This document shows, piece by piece, positions 42,543-54,344 of a stretch of DNA of 64,000 nt. Numbering within the stretch: position 1 is the stretch's first letter; every line of letters begins with the position of its first letter. Location of the stretch: contig CM047805.1 in NCBI GenBank assembly GCA_026214975.1, forward strand, positions 109,673,845 through 109,737,844, written 5' to 3'. The notes beneath the pieces are model-generated. The model did no database searches and had not been told where the DNA came from. It saw nothing but the letters and a program-made list of their open reading frames with translations. This DNA is from Gentiana macrophylla. Its lineage: Eukaryota > Streptophyta > Magnoliopsida > Gentianales > Gentianaceae. The position numbers and the translations under genes are program-made.

Positions 42543-43179
42543 CAATTGAGGTTTCCTCTAATCATGGGGTGATCGTACGGTTGTGATTGAGTATGATATT
42601 GAAGCATGTGTAGGATTTATGTCGCTCATCCGGAAATCGCATTTCCTAATAGTAGTAATGAATATTTGAAAGGGCCTTCTTATAGGTCTAAAGTCATTGC
42701 AAAGCAGAAGTAAAGTGATACTTAGAAAGAATATAATTTTCAATTTATAAGATATGGTCGTTGATGTTTCTACACTCGAGTAACGACTATATGGATATTG
42801 CGTATACGAAAGGATTCCATTTACACGGAAACCGTTTAACATGAAAGTTTGTAGTAGTAGCACTTGACTTCTTTTGATGATTGAGGGTTGTGTACATTGC
42901 TAGATGTCATTTACGATCGTTAAGGGTATTGTTAAAAATAAACTTTATACTTACGGACAACATATTCGGAAGCCTATCGGGTCACACACGTATGGATAAC
43001 TAGCTGGAATGAAATTGAGGTTATAGTGATAATTTGATAAGTAATTATTTATGTATATTATAAAGTTTTATAGTAGAAATGAATAGTGAAGTATTTATTT
43101 ATTTTGAATAAATAATATTAGATATCAATGATATTATTAGTATTATTATATATATATATATTGATATTAGAGATTAATA

Positions 43180-43278
<99 letters not shown>

Positions 43279-43841
43279 CTAATATCGGATATATTTATTA
43301 TAAGATATTCTTTTGTCATAAATAAGATTAAAAAATAGATAATGAGATCATCTATCAAATATTTGATTGATATTCTAAATTCTTATTCTATTGGGAATTT
43401 GGTTTCTTATTCTCTACTCCAAGTCAAGGAAACCAATCAGAAGATTTCTTGTGATGAAAGCGGCGCGTCACCCTATTATAAAATGGGAGGGATGTCAAAC
43501 TATGTTGTATTATAATACTCATTATTTACGTACAGAAAGAGAGTTTTTTGAGAGGGAGATTTTGGGATAAAGAAAAGGCGACCTAGAAGTCGACTTTTCC
43601 TGGTAGCAGTCCTTCGAAGATTCTGACGGTTGTTCGAATGGATTACCACTAGAGTCTAGACGCTTGGACGGCTCTATGCTTGTACCATCAATCGAAGAAA
43701 AAGCGCCGATCCAATTGGATCGATCTAGTATGATTCTTTGTCTAATTTACTTTGTATTAATTGTTTAAACGAAGTCGGTCCTTGGTACAAAAAATCAATT
43801 TTTTGTTATCAGATGCATCAAACCAGCTTGATTTCCTTACA
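42543..43841 (+). mobile_element. Copia B LTR, 3' part
   Basis: Starts inside the LTR at the ATTGAGGTTTCC block (equivalent to 38478) and runs to TTGATTTCCTTACA(A) near 43841. It contains a long (AT)n run (43188-43275). The first ~530 bp of the LTR are missing. Minus frame 42863-42558 is spurious. Confidence 0.75.
43188..43275. repeat. (AT)n microsatellite
   Basis: Pure AT run of about 88 bp, which gives the YIYIYI frames on both strands. Confidence 0.95.
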
Positions 43842-43859
43842 ACACTATGACGAGATATT

Positions 43860-43943
43860 TGTTGAAATAGTGTCCTAAACACAATCGGGTTGGACTGGAT
43901 CCGACCTGGTCGGGTCAATTATAGTCTATTCAGTTTATGTAAT
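43860..43943 (+). mobile_element. Copia B LTR hosting the Sirevirus, left piece
   Basis: TGTTGAAATAGTGTCCTAAA, matching 37944 onward. It stops at ...TATGTAAT, where the Sirevirus begins, and continues at 56187. Confidence 0.88.
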
Positions 43944-45707
43944 TGTTGGTCCATTGGAAAGGCTGAACAAACTTGTCACCAAAAACCTAACTGAGAACTG
44001 AGTCTTGTATAGATTGATTAACAATGAGCTGACAAAGCTGAGTTTAAGTCAAACTGACTTATGCAAAACTGATTCAACCGGCAGCGGATATAGATTTTAT
44101 CCTTTATCTGGATCTTGTTATTCTATAAGAAAAAGCTGTGTATGCAAAACTGAATTCTGGTGAATGTCAGTTTATGAACTGTGTATGCTTATAACAATCA
44201 GTTTTAGTATGCTGTATAAGCAAATATAAATGATGTAAAAGTAAATAACATAATGTAAATGCGTAAAGTAAGTAGAGCAAGAATTATAGTGGTTCCAGGT
44301 GATGTAATCATGTCAGTCCACTCTTCCCTTGTGATGTAGGAGGAAAATTTCACTGTACGCTGTTACAAAAAGTCCTATATGATAATCTGACTAATCCCTA
44401 GTGTCACTATCTAAACAACTAAAGAACAGGTTGGATTGCTGCTCTTCAACAGCTTGAGCCACTGGTTCTTAGAGGGTTGTATTGCCTCTTCACCAGCTAC
44501 CACCACAAACACAGTCTACACGACTATAAATGTCACAACGGTCATTGGCAACTCCTTGACCAGATTGCTTCACAGTCTAAACCTTTGATTAAGAATCAAA
44601 GTTGGGCTGAATTGATTCTTGCTTGTGGTTCTTGAAAGTGTAGAAATCTGGATAAGATCGATGTAGCTTGAACACTTGAAGAATTCTAGATATGATCTTG
44701 TTGAGCGCAAATAATGATAGCAATTCGAATGAACGAAACTTGTGCACAAAAATGCTCGTAATCTTGTTAATTCTGAGTGTTTGATCCTTGGTGCAAAGTC
44801 CTCTATTTATAGTGTGAGGTCCAACGTTCATCTTGTTTGAATTCGAATTGTACGTATCAATGTCTATCTTGTAACGGCTATATTTAATGACCGTTCTGAC
44901 TTGTCAGTATTTCATCCAATAGAGTTGCTTCCTTTACAACGTTCGAATGTACTTCTAGTTTGTTGGATAACTGACTACAAAACTGAGTTTCCTGATCCGT
45001 TTTATACTGAGTATGTCAGTTTTTAGTTTACTAACTGACTTAGAGTATTAACTGAGTTTTTACTCTTCTTCAAAAACTTGATGATTTCTATTTATCCGAT
45101 TATATGTGATGTGGATCAGATTACACCATTCCTTATAAAGATCATCTAAGATATCATTGTCCTTATGATACTTAGGTCTTCTACAAGATCCGTAAAGTCG
45201 ATTCGTGCCATCACAGACTTACTCAATTCTAACTTTACGCCTCGGTTTAAAATCTTCATAATCGAGTTTGAACCTCGATTCTTCAATCTTCCTTAACTGA
45301 GTCTGTGTCCCTCAGTTCATAAAATACTGAGTTTGTTCCCTCAGCCTTCAGTTCTTGATAAGCCAACCGAGTCTGTGTCCCTCAGCGAACTTACCTTCTT
45401 CAGTTCTGAGTGAACTTCCATTTCTTGGTGTACATATTCAGTCTTAGGTTCAGTTCCAGTTATTTAGATGATTTCCAGTTTCTTAGATGATTTCCAGTTT
45501 ATGTTCTACGACACTTCTATCTATTACAGTGCTTGTCTGATATAACCTATACAATTATCAGACTCTAGTAAAACCTATACATTTAGTTCTAGACATCTTT
45601 TAGCTTTCCACTATAACAGTTAGTTTCAGCACTTCATCAATGGGGTGTTAACAAACATGTTCTTGAATAAGATGAATCATCATCAAAACTAAATTTTATT
45701 CCCAACA
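43944..45707 (-). mobile_element. Sirevirus 1, 3' LTR (1764 bp)
   Basis: TGTTGGTCC...TTTATTCCCAACA, collinear with 54345-56181. It lacks the AGTTTAGAGGGGGGTGAAT block near the start that the other LTRs keep. Holds CTGAG...CTCAG hairpin words at 45258-45400. Confidence 0.92.
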
Positions 45708-45722
45708 ATTTCCCCATTTTTT
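45708..45722 (-). promoter_or_regulatory. Sirevirus 1 polypurine tract
   Basis: Plus-strand ATTTCCCCATTTTTT, the complement of AAAAAATGGGGAAAT, directly beside the 3' LTR. The same tract is beside the LTR of copy 2 (61553). Confidence 0.8.
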
Positions 45723-45857
45723 ATGATGCCAAAACCCTCCTTAAAATAAAATCTTAAAGATAATAACAATTCAAAACAAGGTAAAAATGAAACTGGATTT
45801 CATTAAGAGTTTGCAAAAACTAGGACAGTTACACAGTAGATAAAACTGAAATAAGAG

Positions 45858-48394
45858 CTAAACTGTTTTCTGTGCTCTTTGTGTTACTAAAATAAATTTC
45901 TTCTCTTTATCATGAAGGTGATAAACATGTTCTAGTTTTGAGTCTTCCTTGGAGAAGGTTTTAAGATAATCTACTTGACTGGAACACTTCCATCTTCTCC
46001 ACAAACCTAGCTTTGGCAATGCTGATTCACCTTTGTAATAATTTTCAAATTCTGCCACATCAGCTTTCATTTGTTCAGTCTTGTCTTTGATATGCACTTT
46101 CTCTTCAATATTTTTGATCTTCTTATATTGTGCCATCTTCTGATTATGATACAGATCAGATAAGAAGTAAGCAAGAGATTCTTCATAAGTTTTGTCTTTG
46201 TACTTGAGTTTGACATTACTATGATCATTGACCTTCATCCATAGATCCTGTGTAAGAGTAGCTCACATTTCTCCATGATGACTATATTTTGCAATTAGCT
46301 GCTCTTCAGATAGTTCTTTTACATTCCGATCATAAGGATCTGCCGTTGATTTGTATTTCTTCAGTTCCTCTTCCAGCTTCAGCTTTTCATCTAGTAGTCT
46401 CAGCTTTTCTTCTTCAGCTTCCCCATTTTTGGCATCATACAACTGATTTACCAACTGATGGGTTGCCTTTTGGTCTACTGAGATATTCTTTTGAGAAGTA
46501 AGTACTTCTTTCAACCGAGTCTCTAAACCATAGATACACTGATTTAATGCCATTCTGCTTGAGCATGCGTTTCTCTGTCTTCCATGGTTTTAAGTTCAAG
46601 ATTCTCTTTGAGACTGAGAATTTTTGAGGCTGAGCTAGAACTTAATTTCTGAATAATATCCAACTTGTAGTGGACTGAGGCGTCTGTCTTCTTCCGAGAA
46701 TCCAAGTATCCAGAAATATTTGACAAAAGGCCATTGTATTCGTCCTTTTGGCTGAGCATAATCTTCAAATTTTCATGTACTTTGCTCAATTCTTCTTTTG
46801 TCATATTTTCAGATGGATCTACTTCTTCATCTTGTTGGATTGAAGTCTGAATATCATCCTTGATTACCATTAGTTGCTTATCATCAACCTTTTCATCTGC
46901 TTGCTAATTGTCAGTTGTTTGGTTTCCAACTGGAAATTCTTCTTGCTGATTAACAGTTTACGTAGTTTGAGCTTGAGGTTGAGTATCTGTCTACAAATCT
47001 GTAATCTTGTCAGCTTCTTTCTTTGATTCATCATCTTTGTCATCATCCTTCTTCTTTTGATTATCCAAAGTTGATGACGTGGTTGATTTTCTTTGTTGAG
47101 ATATCTCAGTAAATCTTCTGAAACAGTTTGTGAGAAACTCTTCCATAGGAAATAGAGCATAAAGATCCCTGACTTCAAGTTTCTCCAATAATAACTTTTC
47201 TTCATTTAGTATAGTAACTTCACGACAGTCTTCGGTCTTGAGTTTCATTTTCATCAGCTTGACGATTCTTTCAGCTTCAAAAATATGAGCTGATTGTTGA
47301 GCTGGTTGTTGCTGAAATTGTTGTTGCTCCTTTTCAGCATCCATAATGGAAACTTGTTTCTTTGTGATCGTCTGTTGTAACAGAGAAACAATTTCAGTAG
47401 ATATACTAACTTTTCTTGTGACTTCAGTTGTCAGTTGTTCCCCCTCAGTTGGTGCTGACTGACTTGAGGTACTTTGGAACAAACATTTTCCAACTTAACT
47501 TTCTCTGAGTCAACTTTTCGTTTGACTCCTTTGTGTTCAGCTATTTGTTGAGACACAGTTTTCTTCTTTGGCTTCAGGTTGGGATGTCTTGGAGATTTCT
47601 TTCCTAGAATGGACTAGAGTTACATCTCCTGTGGATGTATCCATTCTTCTCGTAGATGCAACACCAGTTTGTTCTGCTGTGTTCCCTTCTTTGAGTCTTT
47701 CCAAATAATGTTGAATAATGCCACTGAGTGTCTTTTTTAGTCGAAGTCTGTCAACAGGTTCCCTTCCTTCAGCTTGAGCTCTTTGAACACTTTCCAATTC
47801 AGCTAAGTGTTGTTGTTTTAACTGATTAAACACATAACCTGCCCACTTGAACTCAAGTTCATCCCATATGATGTTCATCAGATAAATGTTGTCTTCAGAT
47901 AATGTGGCAATGCCTTTGTATCGACCAATGACATGCCTACAGAGCAATTTTCTGTGGACTCCAAACTCTGGTTTGAGGTTGTTGACATTTGAGACAATAG
48001 TTGTTGGTTCCTTTGTTAAAGAAATTTGTCTGAGAAAGGCGTCTCTTTTGAGTGGTAAACAACTCAAATCTATTGATTTCACAAGTGGTTCCTTGAAATC
48101 GAATAGCATTTTGATGACTTCTTCATTGACAATAATCCTTTCCCCTCGAAATTTTGTGACCAGAGATTTCCTTACCAATCTCATGTTTTCCCAGAACTGT
48201 AAAATCCCTTCTACATCACGATCGTCATTGAATTTTACTTCCAGGATGTCCATCAATCCTTGTTGACACTTTATCTTCTCGCAAATGAGGCTTGCTAACA
48301 GAGTATTGTTGTAGAGTGCTTCATACTCTTCAAAAGATAGAGTATCCAATTTAGTAATGAGCCTTTCTTCTTGTGATTTCTTAGTGGCTGCCAT
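45858..48394 (-). pseudogene. Extra sense ORF behind RNase H of Sirevirus 1 (unknown function)
   Basis: It starts at ATG 48394 and runs in pieces to 45858. Piece 1 (285 aa) opens MAATKKSQEERLITKLDTLS and has ILEVKFNDDRDVEGILQFWE, RIIVNEEVIKMLFDFKEP and FGVHRKLLCRHVIGRYKGI, a globular-looking N-terminal domain that ends in a Gln-rich linker. Piece 2 (47482-46991) has VRDLYALFPMEEFLTNCF. Pieces 3-5 (46870-46263, 46238-45858) are charged coiled coil, with YNGLLSNISGYLDSRKKTDA and QKATHQLVNQLYDAKN. It sits where Sireviruses carry their env-like ORF, but I see no signal peptide or membrane segment. Stops and shifts separate the pieces. A second copy at 61700-63125 conserves pieces 2-5. The N-terminal part loosely recalls plant 'putative transposon protein' domains; this is unproven. 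Confidence 0.7.
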
Positions 48395-48890
48395 TACGAA
48401 TTTTTCTAAATTTGAAGTAATATTGAGAAAGATAGAATTTTGATTTTTGTGAGAGACAAAATTTGAAATTTTCTTTTGTGAGAGGAAGGATGTGCAAGGG
48501 GTTGGATATATAGGGGGTGTACTGGTGTACTGAATGTTCGTGATTTTCTGAAGATTTTGTACGGACTATTCAAATTCCATGATGGTTGGGGTAACCGATG
48601 CATGTACTATTCAGACAATAGTGGGGGTGTACAAGCAACAGGTTCTGACATAAACGACGCTAATTAAATGCGATGCAACCGCTGTCGGTTTTATCCTTTC
48701 AACCATTTGACTCTATTTGACTAGGTAAGCTGATGCTTAAGGTCAGTTCTAGAATAAATTCAGTTCTGTCAATTCTTTGGTTTCAGTTAGTCAGTTTGAG
48801 ATTGTTGATGTCAATGACTGATCTGTTAAGTGAGCGCACCCAGCATAACAAAGATCAATCCCCTTGACGAATGTCTTGGCTTAAACTGAC
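48395..48890 (-). other. Intergenic spacer between RNase H and the extra ORF
   Basis: About 500 bp between the end of pol and the ATG of the extra ORF. The 65-residue minus frame 48603-48406 is not recognisable. It could hold a promoter or splice acceptor for the extra ORF, but none is clear. Confidence 0.4.
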
Positions 48891-50547
48891 TTAGCTGACT
48901 TTGATTATACCCAATTCAGTTCTCAGCTTGGCAAATCTCTCTTTGTCCAAAGGTTTGGTGAAAATATCAGCCAACTGATCTTCAGTCGGGATATAGAGAA
49001 CTGTGATATCCTTCTTTTCCATATGATCTCTTATGAAGTGATGTATCACATCAATGTGTTTCGTCCTTGAGTGCAAAACTAGATTGTCAGTTATAGCAAT
49101 TGCACTTGTATTACCACACATTATGGGAATCATTCCCTCTTCTTTTCCATAATCTCTTAATTGTTGTCTGATCCACAAAACTTGAGCACAACAGCTTCCA
49201 GCTGCTATATACTCAGCTTCAACTGTTGAAGTCGAAATTGAGTTTTGCTTCTTGCTGAACCATGACACAAATCTATTTCCCAATAACTGACATGTGCCTG
49301 AAGTACTTTTTCTGTCCATTTTGCATCCTGTATAGTCTGAGTCTGAGTAGGATATCAGTTTGAATTCTCCTACTTTTGAATACCATATCCCAACTCCTTC
49401 TGTATCTTTTAAATACTTCAAGGTCCTTTTGACGACAGTAAGATGGCTTTCTTTAGGTCTAGTTTGAAATCTGGCTCATACACCAACAGTAAAGGATATA
49501 TCTGGTCTACGGGCTGTAAGATAAAGTAGACTTTCAATCATTCATCTGTAGAGAGTTTGACCCACATCCTTGCCATCTTTATCTTCATCTAATATGATGT
49601 TGGTTCCAATTGGTGTTGCAATACCAGTTGATTTTTCCATTCCAAACTTCTTGATCAATTCCCTTGTATACTTGGTTTGGTGAATGAAGATTCCACTGTC
49701 CATCTGTCTTACTTGCAAACCGAGAAAGTAACTTAGTTCTCCCATCATACTCATCTAAAATTTGCTCTTCATTAAACTAGCAAATTTCTCACAGAGTTGC
49801 TCATTTTCTGATCCAAAAATGATGTCATCCACATAGATTTGAACTAGGAGAGTACTTTCTTCATCTTTCATTCTGAATAAAGATTTATCAATATTTCCTT
49901 TTGTAAAACCATTATCCACCAGAAGCTTAGATAGAGTTTCATACCAAGCTCTTGGTGCTTGTTTGAGTCCATAAAGAGCTTTTCTCAGTTTAAAGACTTT
50001 GTTAGTTTGATCTTTAATTTCAAATCTTGGGGGTTGCTGAACATAGACTTCTTCTTCAATTATCCCATTCAAAAATGCATTTTTAACATCCATCTGGTAC
50101 ACTTAGAATTTCTTGTGAGCTGCAAAGGCAAGAAATAGTCTGATTGCCTCCAACCATGCAACTGGGGCATAAGTTTCATCAAAGTCTATCCTTTCAGCTT
50201 GTGAATAACCTTTTGCTACAAGTCTGGCCTTGTTTCTGATAATATTCCCATCTTCATCAAGCTTTTTTTCTGAAAACCCATTTAGTTTTGATTATGCTGA
50301 CATGATCTGGCTTGTCAACTATATCCCAAACTTGATTTCTCTCAAATTCATTGAGCTCTTCTTGCATGGCCAAAATCCAATCTGGATCTTTCAAGGCTTC
50401 TTCAATCTCTTTGGGTTCAGACTGAGACAAAAAGCATGCTATCATAGCATCTAATTGATGTCTTGTACGAACTCCAGCTTGAAAATCACGTAACACTTGT
50501 TCTTCAGGGTGATTTCTCATCCATTGATGTACTAGGCGTTGCATCAA
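48891..50547 (-). pseudogene. Sirevirus 1 reverse transcriptase and RNase H
   Basis: Minus strand from 50547: [33 protein letters not shown], a frameshift and a gap near 50257-50105, then MYQMDVKNAFLNGIIEEEVY, KALYGLKQAPRAWYE and VQIYVDDIIFGSENEQLCEK (active site YVDD, near 49838-49827). Then MSMMGELSYFLGLQV and TRELIKKFGMEKS. After a break near 49540-49425, RNase H: LISYSDSDYTGCKMDRKSTS, SISTSTVEAEYIAAGSCCAQ, LVLHSRTKHIDVIHHFIRDH and DIFTKPLDKERF, ending ELGIIKVS at 48891. The catalytic residues that can be read are kept, but at least three frame breaks prevent one polyprotein. Confidence 0.95.
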
Positions 50548-50853
50548 CGGGTCTTCATTCTTTTGAGATGGTTCTTATTGAGCTAGACCATTTTCAACAG
50601 GATCAGTTTCTTCTTGTTGATGTTCAATTGCTGGTTCAGTTACTGGTAACTGAGGTTGATCCTAATTTGAAGAATCTGAGATATTTAATCTTCCAATATC
50701 AATGAAAACTGGTTCTAGAGTCTTGTCTGACTGAGGCTGACAAACTAGTTCTTCATTGTCTTCAATTGTGTCTCCAGTAAACTTTGGTTCATCAAAAACC
50801 ACATATATCGAATCTTCATGCTTGAGTGTCCGCTAGTTTAACACTCTAAAAGC
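50548..50853 (-). pseudogene. Integrase-RT linker of Sirevirus 1
   Basis: Low-conservation, Glu/Gln/Pro-rich spacer between the integrase C-terminus and RT, with stops (near 50577 and 50660). No domain. Confidence 0.5.
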
Positions 50854-51788
50854 TTACTGATCAGCTTTGGGTTGAAAAACTTTGAGCTGATCTTTGCCAT
50901 TATTGTGAACAAAACATTTGCTTCCAAAGGCATGAAAGTATGAGACATTTGGTTTTCTTCCATTCCAAATCTCATAAGGTGTCTTTTCATGTCTCTTGTT
51001 CATGAGAGCTCGATTCTGAGTATAACAAGCTGTATTTACAGCTTTTGCCCAATATCTTTCTGGCAGTTTAGATTCACGGATCATTGTCCTTCCGGCTTCT
51101 TTGACTGTTCTATTCCTCCTTTCAGCAACTTCATTCTGTTGAGGTGTTGCTGTAGCTGCAAGCTTGTGTAAAACTTTGTTTTCTCCGCAATATTCAATGA
51201 TAATTTGTTGAGAAATTCTATTCATTTATCTGATCAGATCTTAATTGCTGTAACACTCTTCTGATTTTGGAGTCTCTTGAGAAGTTCTATCAGTTGTTGA
51301 TTAGTTTCACTTTTCTTGGTCATGAAAATAACCCAAGTGTATCTTGAAAAATCATCAACCACTACCAAAGTGTATTTCTTTCCACTAACCCTGATTGGTG
51401 TAACTGGCCCAAACAAGTCCATGTGCATCAGTTCTAAAAATCTATTTGTTGAATGCTGATACTTAGTCTTGAAACTTGCTTTTGTTTGTTTTCCTTGTTG
51501 ACATGCATCACACAATCTGCCTTTCTTGTATGTCATCTCTGGTAGTCCAATCACTAAGTTCTTTTTGACTAACAGGTTGATATCATCAAAGTTTAGATGA
51601 CTCAGTTTCTTGTGCCACAGCCAACTAAGTTCTGACTTGGTATGCACGATCAAACAAATTTCTGAAACTGCTATAGACCAATCTACAACATACATGTTCT
51701 CTTCTCTTCTTCCAGCAAAAACTACATGGAAAGCTGATTCGCTGACGACAATGCAATACTCCTTATCAAAGGTAACTTTGTATCCCAT
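50854..51788 (-). pseudogene. Sirevirus 1 integrase
   Basis: From 51788: pre-integrase finger with LWHKKLSHLNFDDINLLVKK and GRLCDACQQGKQTKASF (H...H...C..C). The core follows with FLELMHMDLFGPV (first Asp) and VVVDDFSRYTWVIFM. The second Asp stands in an RSDQ phrase at the break near 51230. After a frameshift and a stop, NKVLHKLAATATPQQNEVAE carries the third acidic residue in NEVAERRNRT. AFGSKCFVHNN closes the fold. So the DDE residues are present, but the frame is cut between the second and third. Confidence 0.93.
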
Positions 51789-52021
51789 ATCGCAAAATTG
51801 AATTGTGCTAGTAGATTGTAGTGAAGTCCTTCCACGTAAGATATATTCTTGATTGTGAGTCCATTTCTGATTAAGTTTCCATAACCTTTTGTGTAACCAG
51901 GTTTATCTTTACTTCCAAAATTGACTCTTGGTCCATCTTTAGCTACAAAATCAGTGAGACAGTCCTTGCTCTTTGTCATGTGTCTAGAGCATCTACTGTC
52001 AAAGTACCAAATATCCTGCAA
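51789..52021 (-). pseudogene. Sirevirus 1 aspartic protease (DSG changed to DSR)
   Basis: The minus strand from 52021 reads DIWYFDSRCSRHMTKSKD, where copia proteases have W(Y/F)(L/I)DSG(C/A)S(R/K)HMT. The catalytic Asp is present, but the essential Gly is Arg. It continues with VNFGSKDKPGYTKGYGNLI and ISYVEGLHYNLLA, the usual flap region, then shifts frame into the integrase. Confidence 0.85.
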
Positions 52022-54161
52022 AACAAATTAAAACACTTTAGGTACCCAACTCTGTTTGGGTCCATAGTGGTAAGTTGTCAGTACAACTCTGGGTATATTT
52101 CCATAAGGTCTTCTCTGGAAATTGTTGCACTTATTTTCATATATGTAAGCCACATTTCCATAATATCTTTTTCTGGATTGTGTCTCATTTATATGATTTC
52201 TCAGGTCTTCTGGTTTAGACTGATTTCCAAATTGTCTTCTATTATTAAATGTTGAATAATAACCATCATTCCTTTTGTACTGAGGTCTGGACTGACCTTT
52301 GTACTGGGACTTTTGCTGAGAACTGGGATAAGATCTCTACTAAGTCTTGGACTGAAACTTGTGATAAGTTTTCTATCTAGAATGATTGTTCTTATCATTT
52401 TTAATAGTAGATTCAGTAAAATTCCAATAATCATCAGCTGGGTATAGTCTATCTTTCCCCCTGGATGTGTGAATCTTTGAATGATTGACATTCTTAGATT
52501 TACTGTGATTATAATTTTTCTGGTTCTTGACTTGATCAGTTTTTGTAGATCTGGCAGTTGATCTACATTTTTGTTTCCTTGAGGTACAACTGATCTACCA
52601 TTTGGTTTACCTTTGTTGGTAGGTACAGTTGTCTTCTTAGAAAAATGAGTTGTCTTATGTGAGGCTGACTTTACTGGTTCAGCAATTTTCTCAGTTTGTG
52701 GAAGTTGCTCAGCTACAAACTTAATACCAGTTTTGATACTAGGTTTAGCAGCTTTGCTAGTTCCTTCCTTGGAAGATTGCTGTGTATCAAATCCTAAGCC
52801 AGTTCTGTCTCCATAAGGCTTTCCGGATTTGAATCCATTGGCTGAACTTGATTGAGTAAAAGATTCAGTTGCTGATGCAGTAGGCTGATACTAATTCTTT
52901 CCTTTATCAGTTCTAGTAGTTTCATCATATTTAGTTCGGACTTCAATCTTTCAACTTCAAGAATTAGAACTTCTTACTCAGCTTTAATTGATTCATAACC
53001 AGCTTGGATGGTCACCAGCTGATTCATCAATTTGTCAATTGTTTCTTCTAATTCCAGATTTTTGGATTGGAGCCAGCAGTCGAAGAACATGCATTTTGTA
53101 TGGAAATCTGAGCTGAGGAATATTTAGAGTTAGATTCACATACCTCATTTGGATTCTCCATATGAGCCATTAAAGTTGTGTCATCTGATAATCTTTCAAA
53201 TTGCCGACCATAGTCCGACTCATCTCCGCCAAGAGTGCTCTTCACCGTTCTTCGTTCTTTGAGTCTTCTTACTATCGACTTTGGACATTCAAACTTTGAA
53301 GTGTCCAGGATTCTTACAGTTGAAGCAAAGATATTCATCGTCTTTCTTCTTTTCAGGAGTCCTCTTGATGAACTTCTGAGTGACTGGGTGTCCACTCTTC
53401 ATTCTTTGAATTATATTCATCATTAGAGCCATCTACTCCTCCATCTCATCCAATTGCTGAAGATTGCTAGATGAGGTTTCTTGATTATCATTTGAGGTCA
53501 ACATCGCAAGAGTTTGTTGTTTTGGGTTCCTCCATGGCTTTGATTAGAGCTGTTGTCATGGTGAAATCTTGAATTCATAAGCTTTAAGGTCTGAGAAGAT
53601 TTTGAAGGAATCTTCTATGTCAAGTCTTCTTGATTCCTCCATTGCTGTGACCTTCATCTTCCAGAATATTGGTAAAGCCTTCAAGATTCTAGTGTTGATT
53701 TATTTCTTGGTGTACTCAATCTTGAGTAGAGCCAATTCATCCATGATAGCGCTGAATCTTGTTTCCATCTGATCAAGATTTTCCCCCGACTTCATCTTGA
53801 AATTCTCAAACTTCTATTTTGCAACTGAGATCTTATTTTCTTTGATGGAGTCAGTTCCTTCGCAAACTAACTGATGTTTCTCCCACATTTCTTTTGCAGT
53901 AGTGCAATCCTTGACCTTCAGGTATATGTTGCTGTCAAGAGTTCTGAGTATGATATCCATGGCAACATTGTTCAGGTTATTTCTCTTTTGATCATCACTT
54001 GTCCATTCAGCTTTAGGCTTGGGAACTCTAACTTGATTTTCACCAACAGTTTTCATGTGGGTGATCCGGATAGGTCTATCAGTGAGTACGTCAATCATCT
54101 CATCATGAGAAGCTGCTAGAAAAGCCTGCAAACGTCATTTGTATTCATCAAATCCGTCCAT
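52022..54161 (-). pseudogene. Sirevirus 1 gag with zinc knuckle and gag-pro linker
   Basis: The start is taken as ATG 54161 (MDGFDEYK then a stop), followed by LQAFLAASHDEMIDVLTDRP, WTSDDQKRNNLNNVAMDIIL and CTTAKEMWEKHQLVCEGTDS, the UBN2-type gag core of copia elements. At about 53335-53290 a zinc knuckle CFNCKNPGH...FECPK (CX2CX4HX4C) is present but split by a single-base frameshift. From 53040 to 52022 a long Lys/Ser/Gln-rich linker with many stops leads to the protease. Real gag may begin further upstream. Confidence 0.85.
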
Positions 54162-54330
54162 GTTGCACATTAGCATTTGTCTGGCATACTGATTGTTATC
54201 CGTTGTGTGAGTGAATGAACACTGGATTATGCAAAGACTGGAAACTGAAACACTGAGCTTTTTCAAGAGAACAACTAGAGGAGATAATTAGAGCAGGTGA
54301 GTTTTCAACAATAACTTGTCAAAAAACTCT

Positions 54331-54342
54331 GCTCTGATACCA
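54331..54342 (-). promoter_or_regulatory. Sirevirus 1 primer-binding site (initiator tRNA-Met)
   Basis: Plus-strand GCTCTGATACCA, the exact complement of TGGTATCAGAGC, two bases from the 5' LTR. Confidence 0.95.
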
Positions 54343-54344
54343 AT

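Noticed and set aside
43128..43358. Two overlapping frames of repeated Ile-Tyr
   Set aside because: Translation of an (AT)n microsatellite on both strands.
45258..45400. CRISPR-like spaced repeats
   Set aside because: Repeats are short, imperfect, unevenly spaced and palindromic within a plant retrotransposon LTR; no CRISPR biology expected.
47886..48266. Plus-strand 126-residue frame at 47886-48266 across the Sirevirus extra ORF
   Set aside because: Antisense shadow; no recognisable domain, and the minus-strand frame is the one conserved in Sirevirus family structure.
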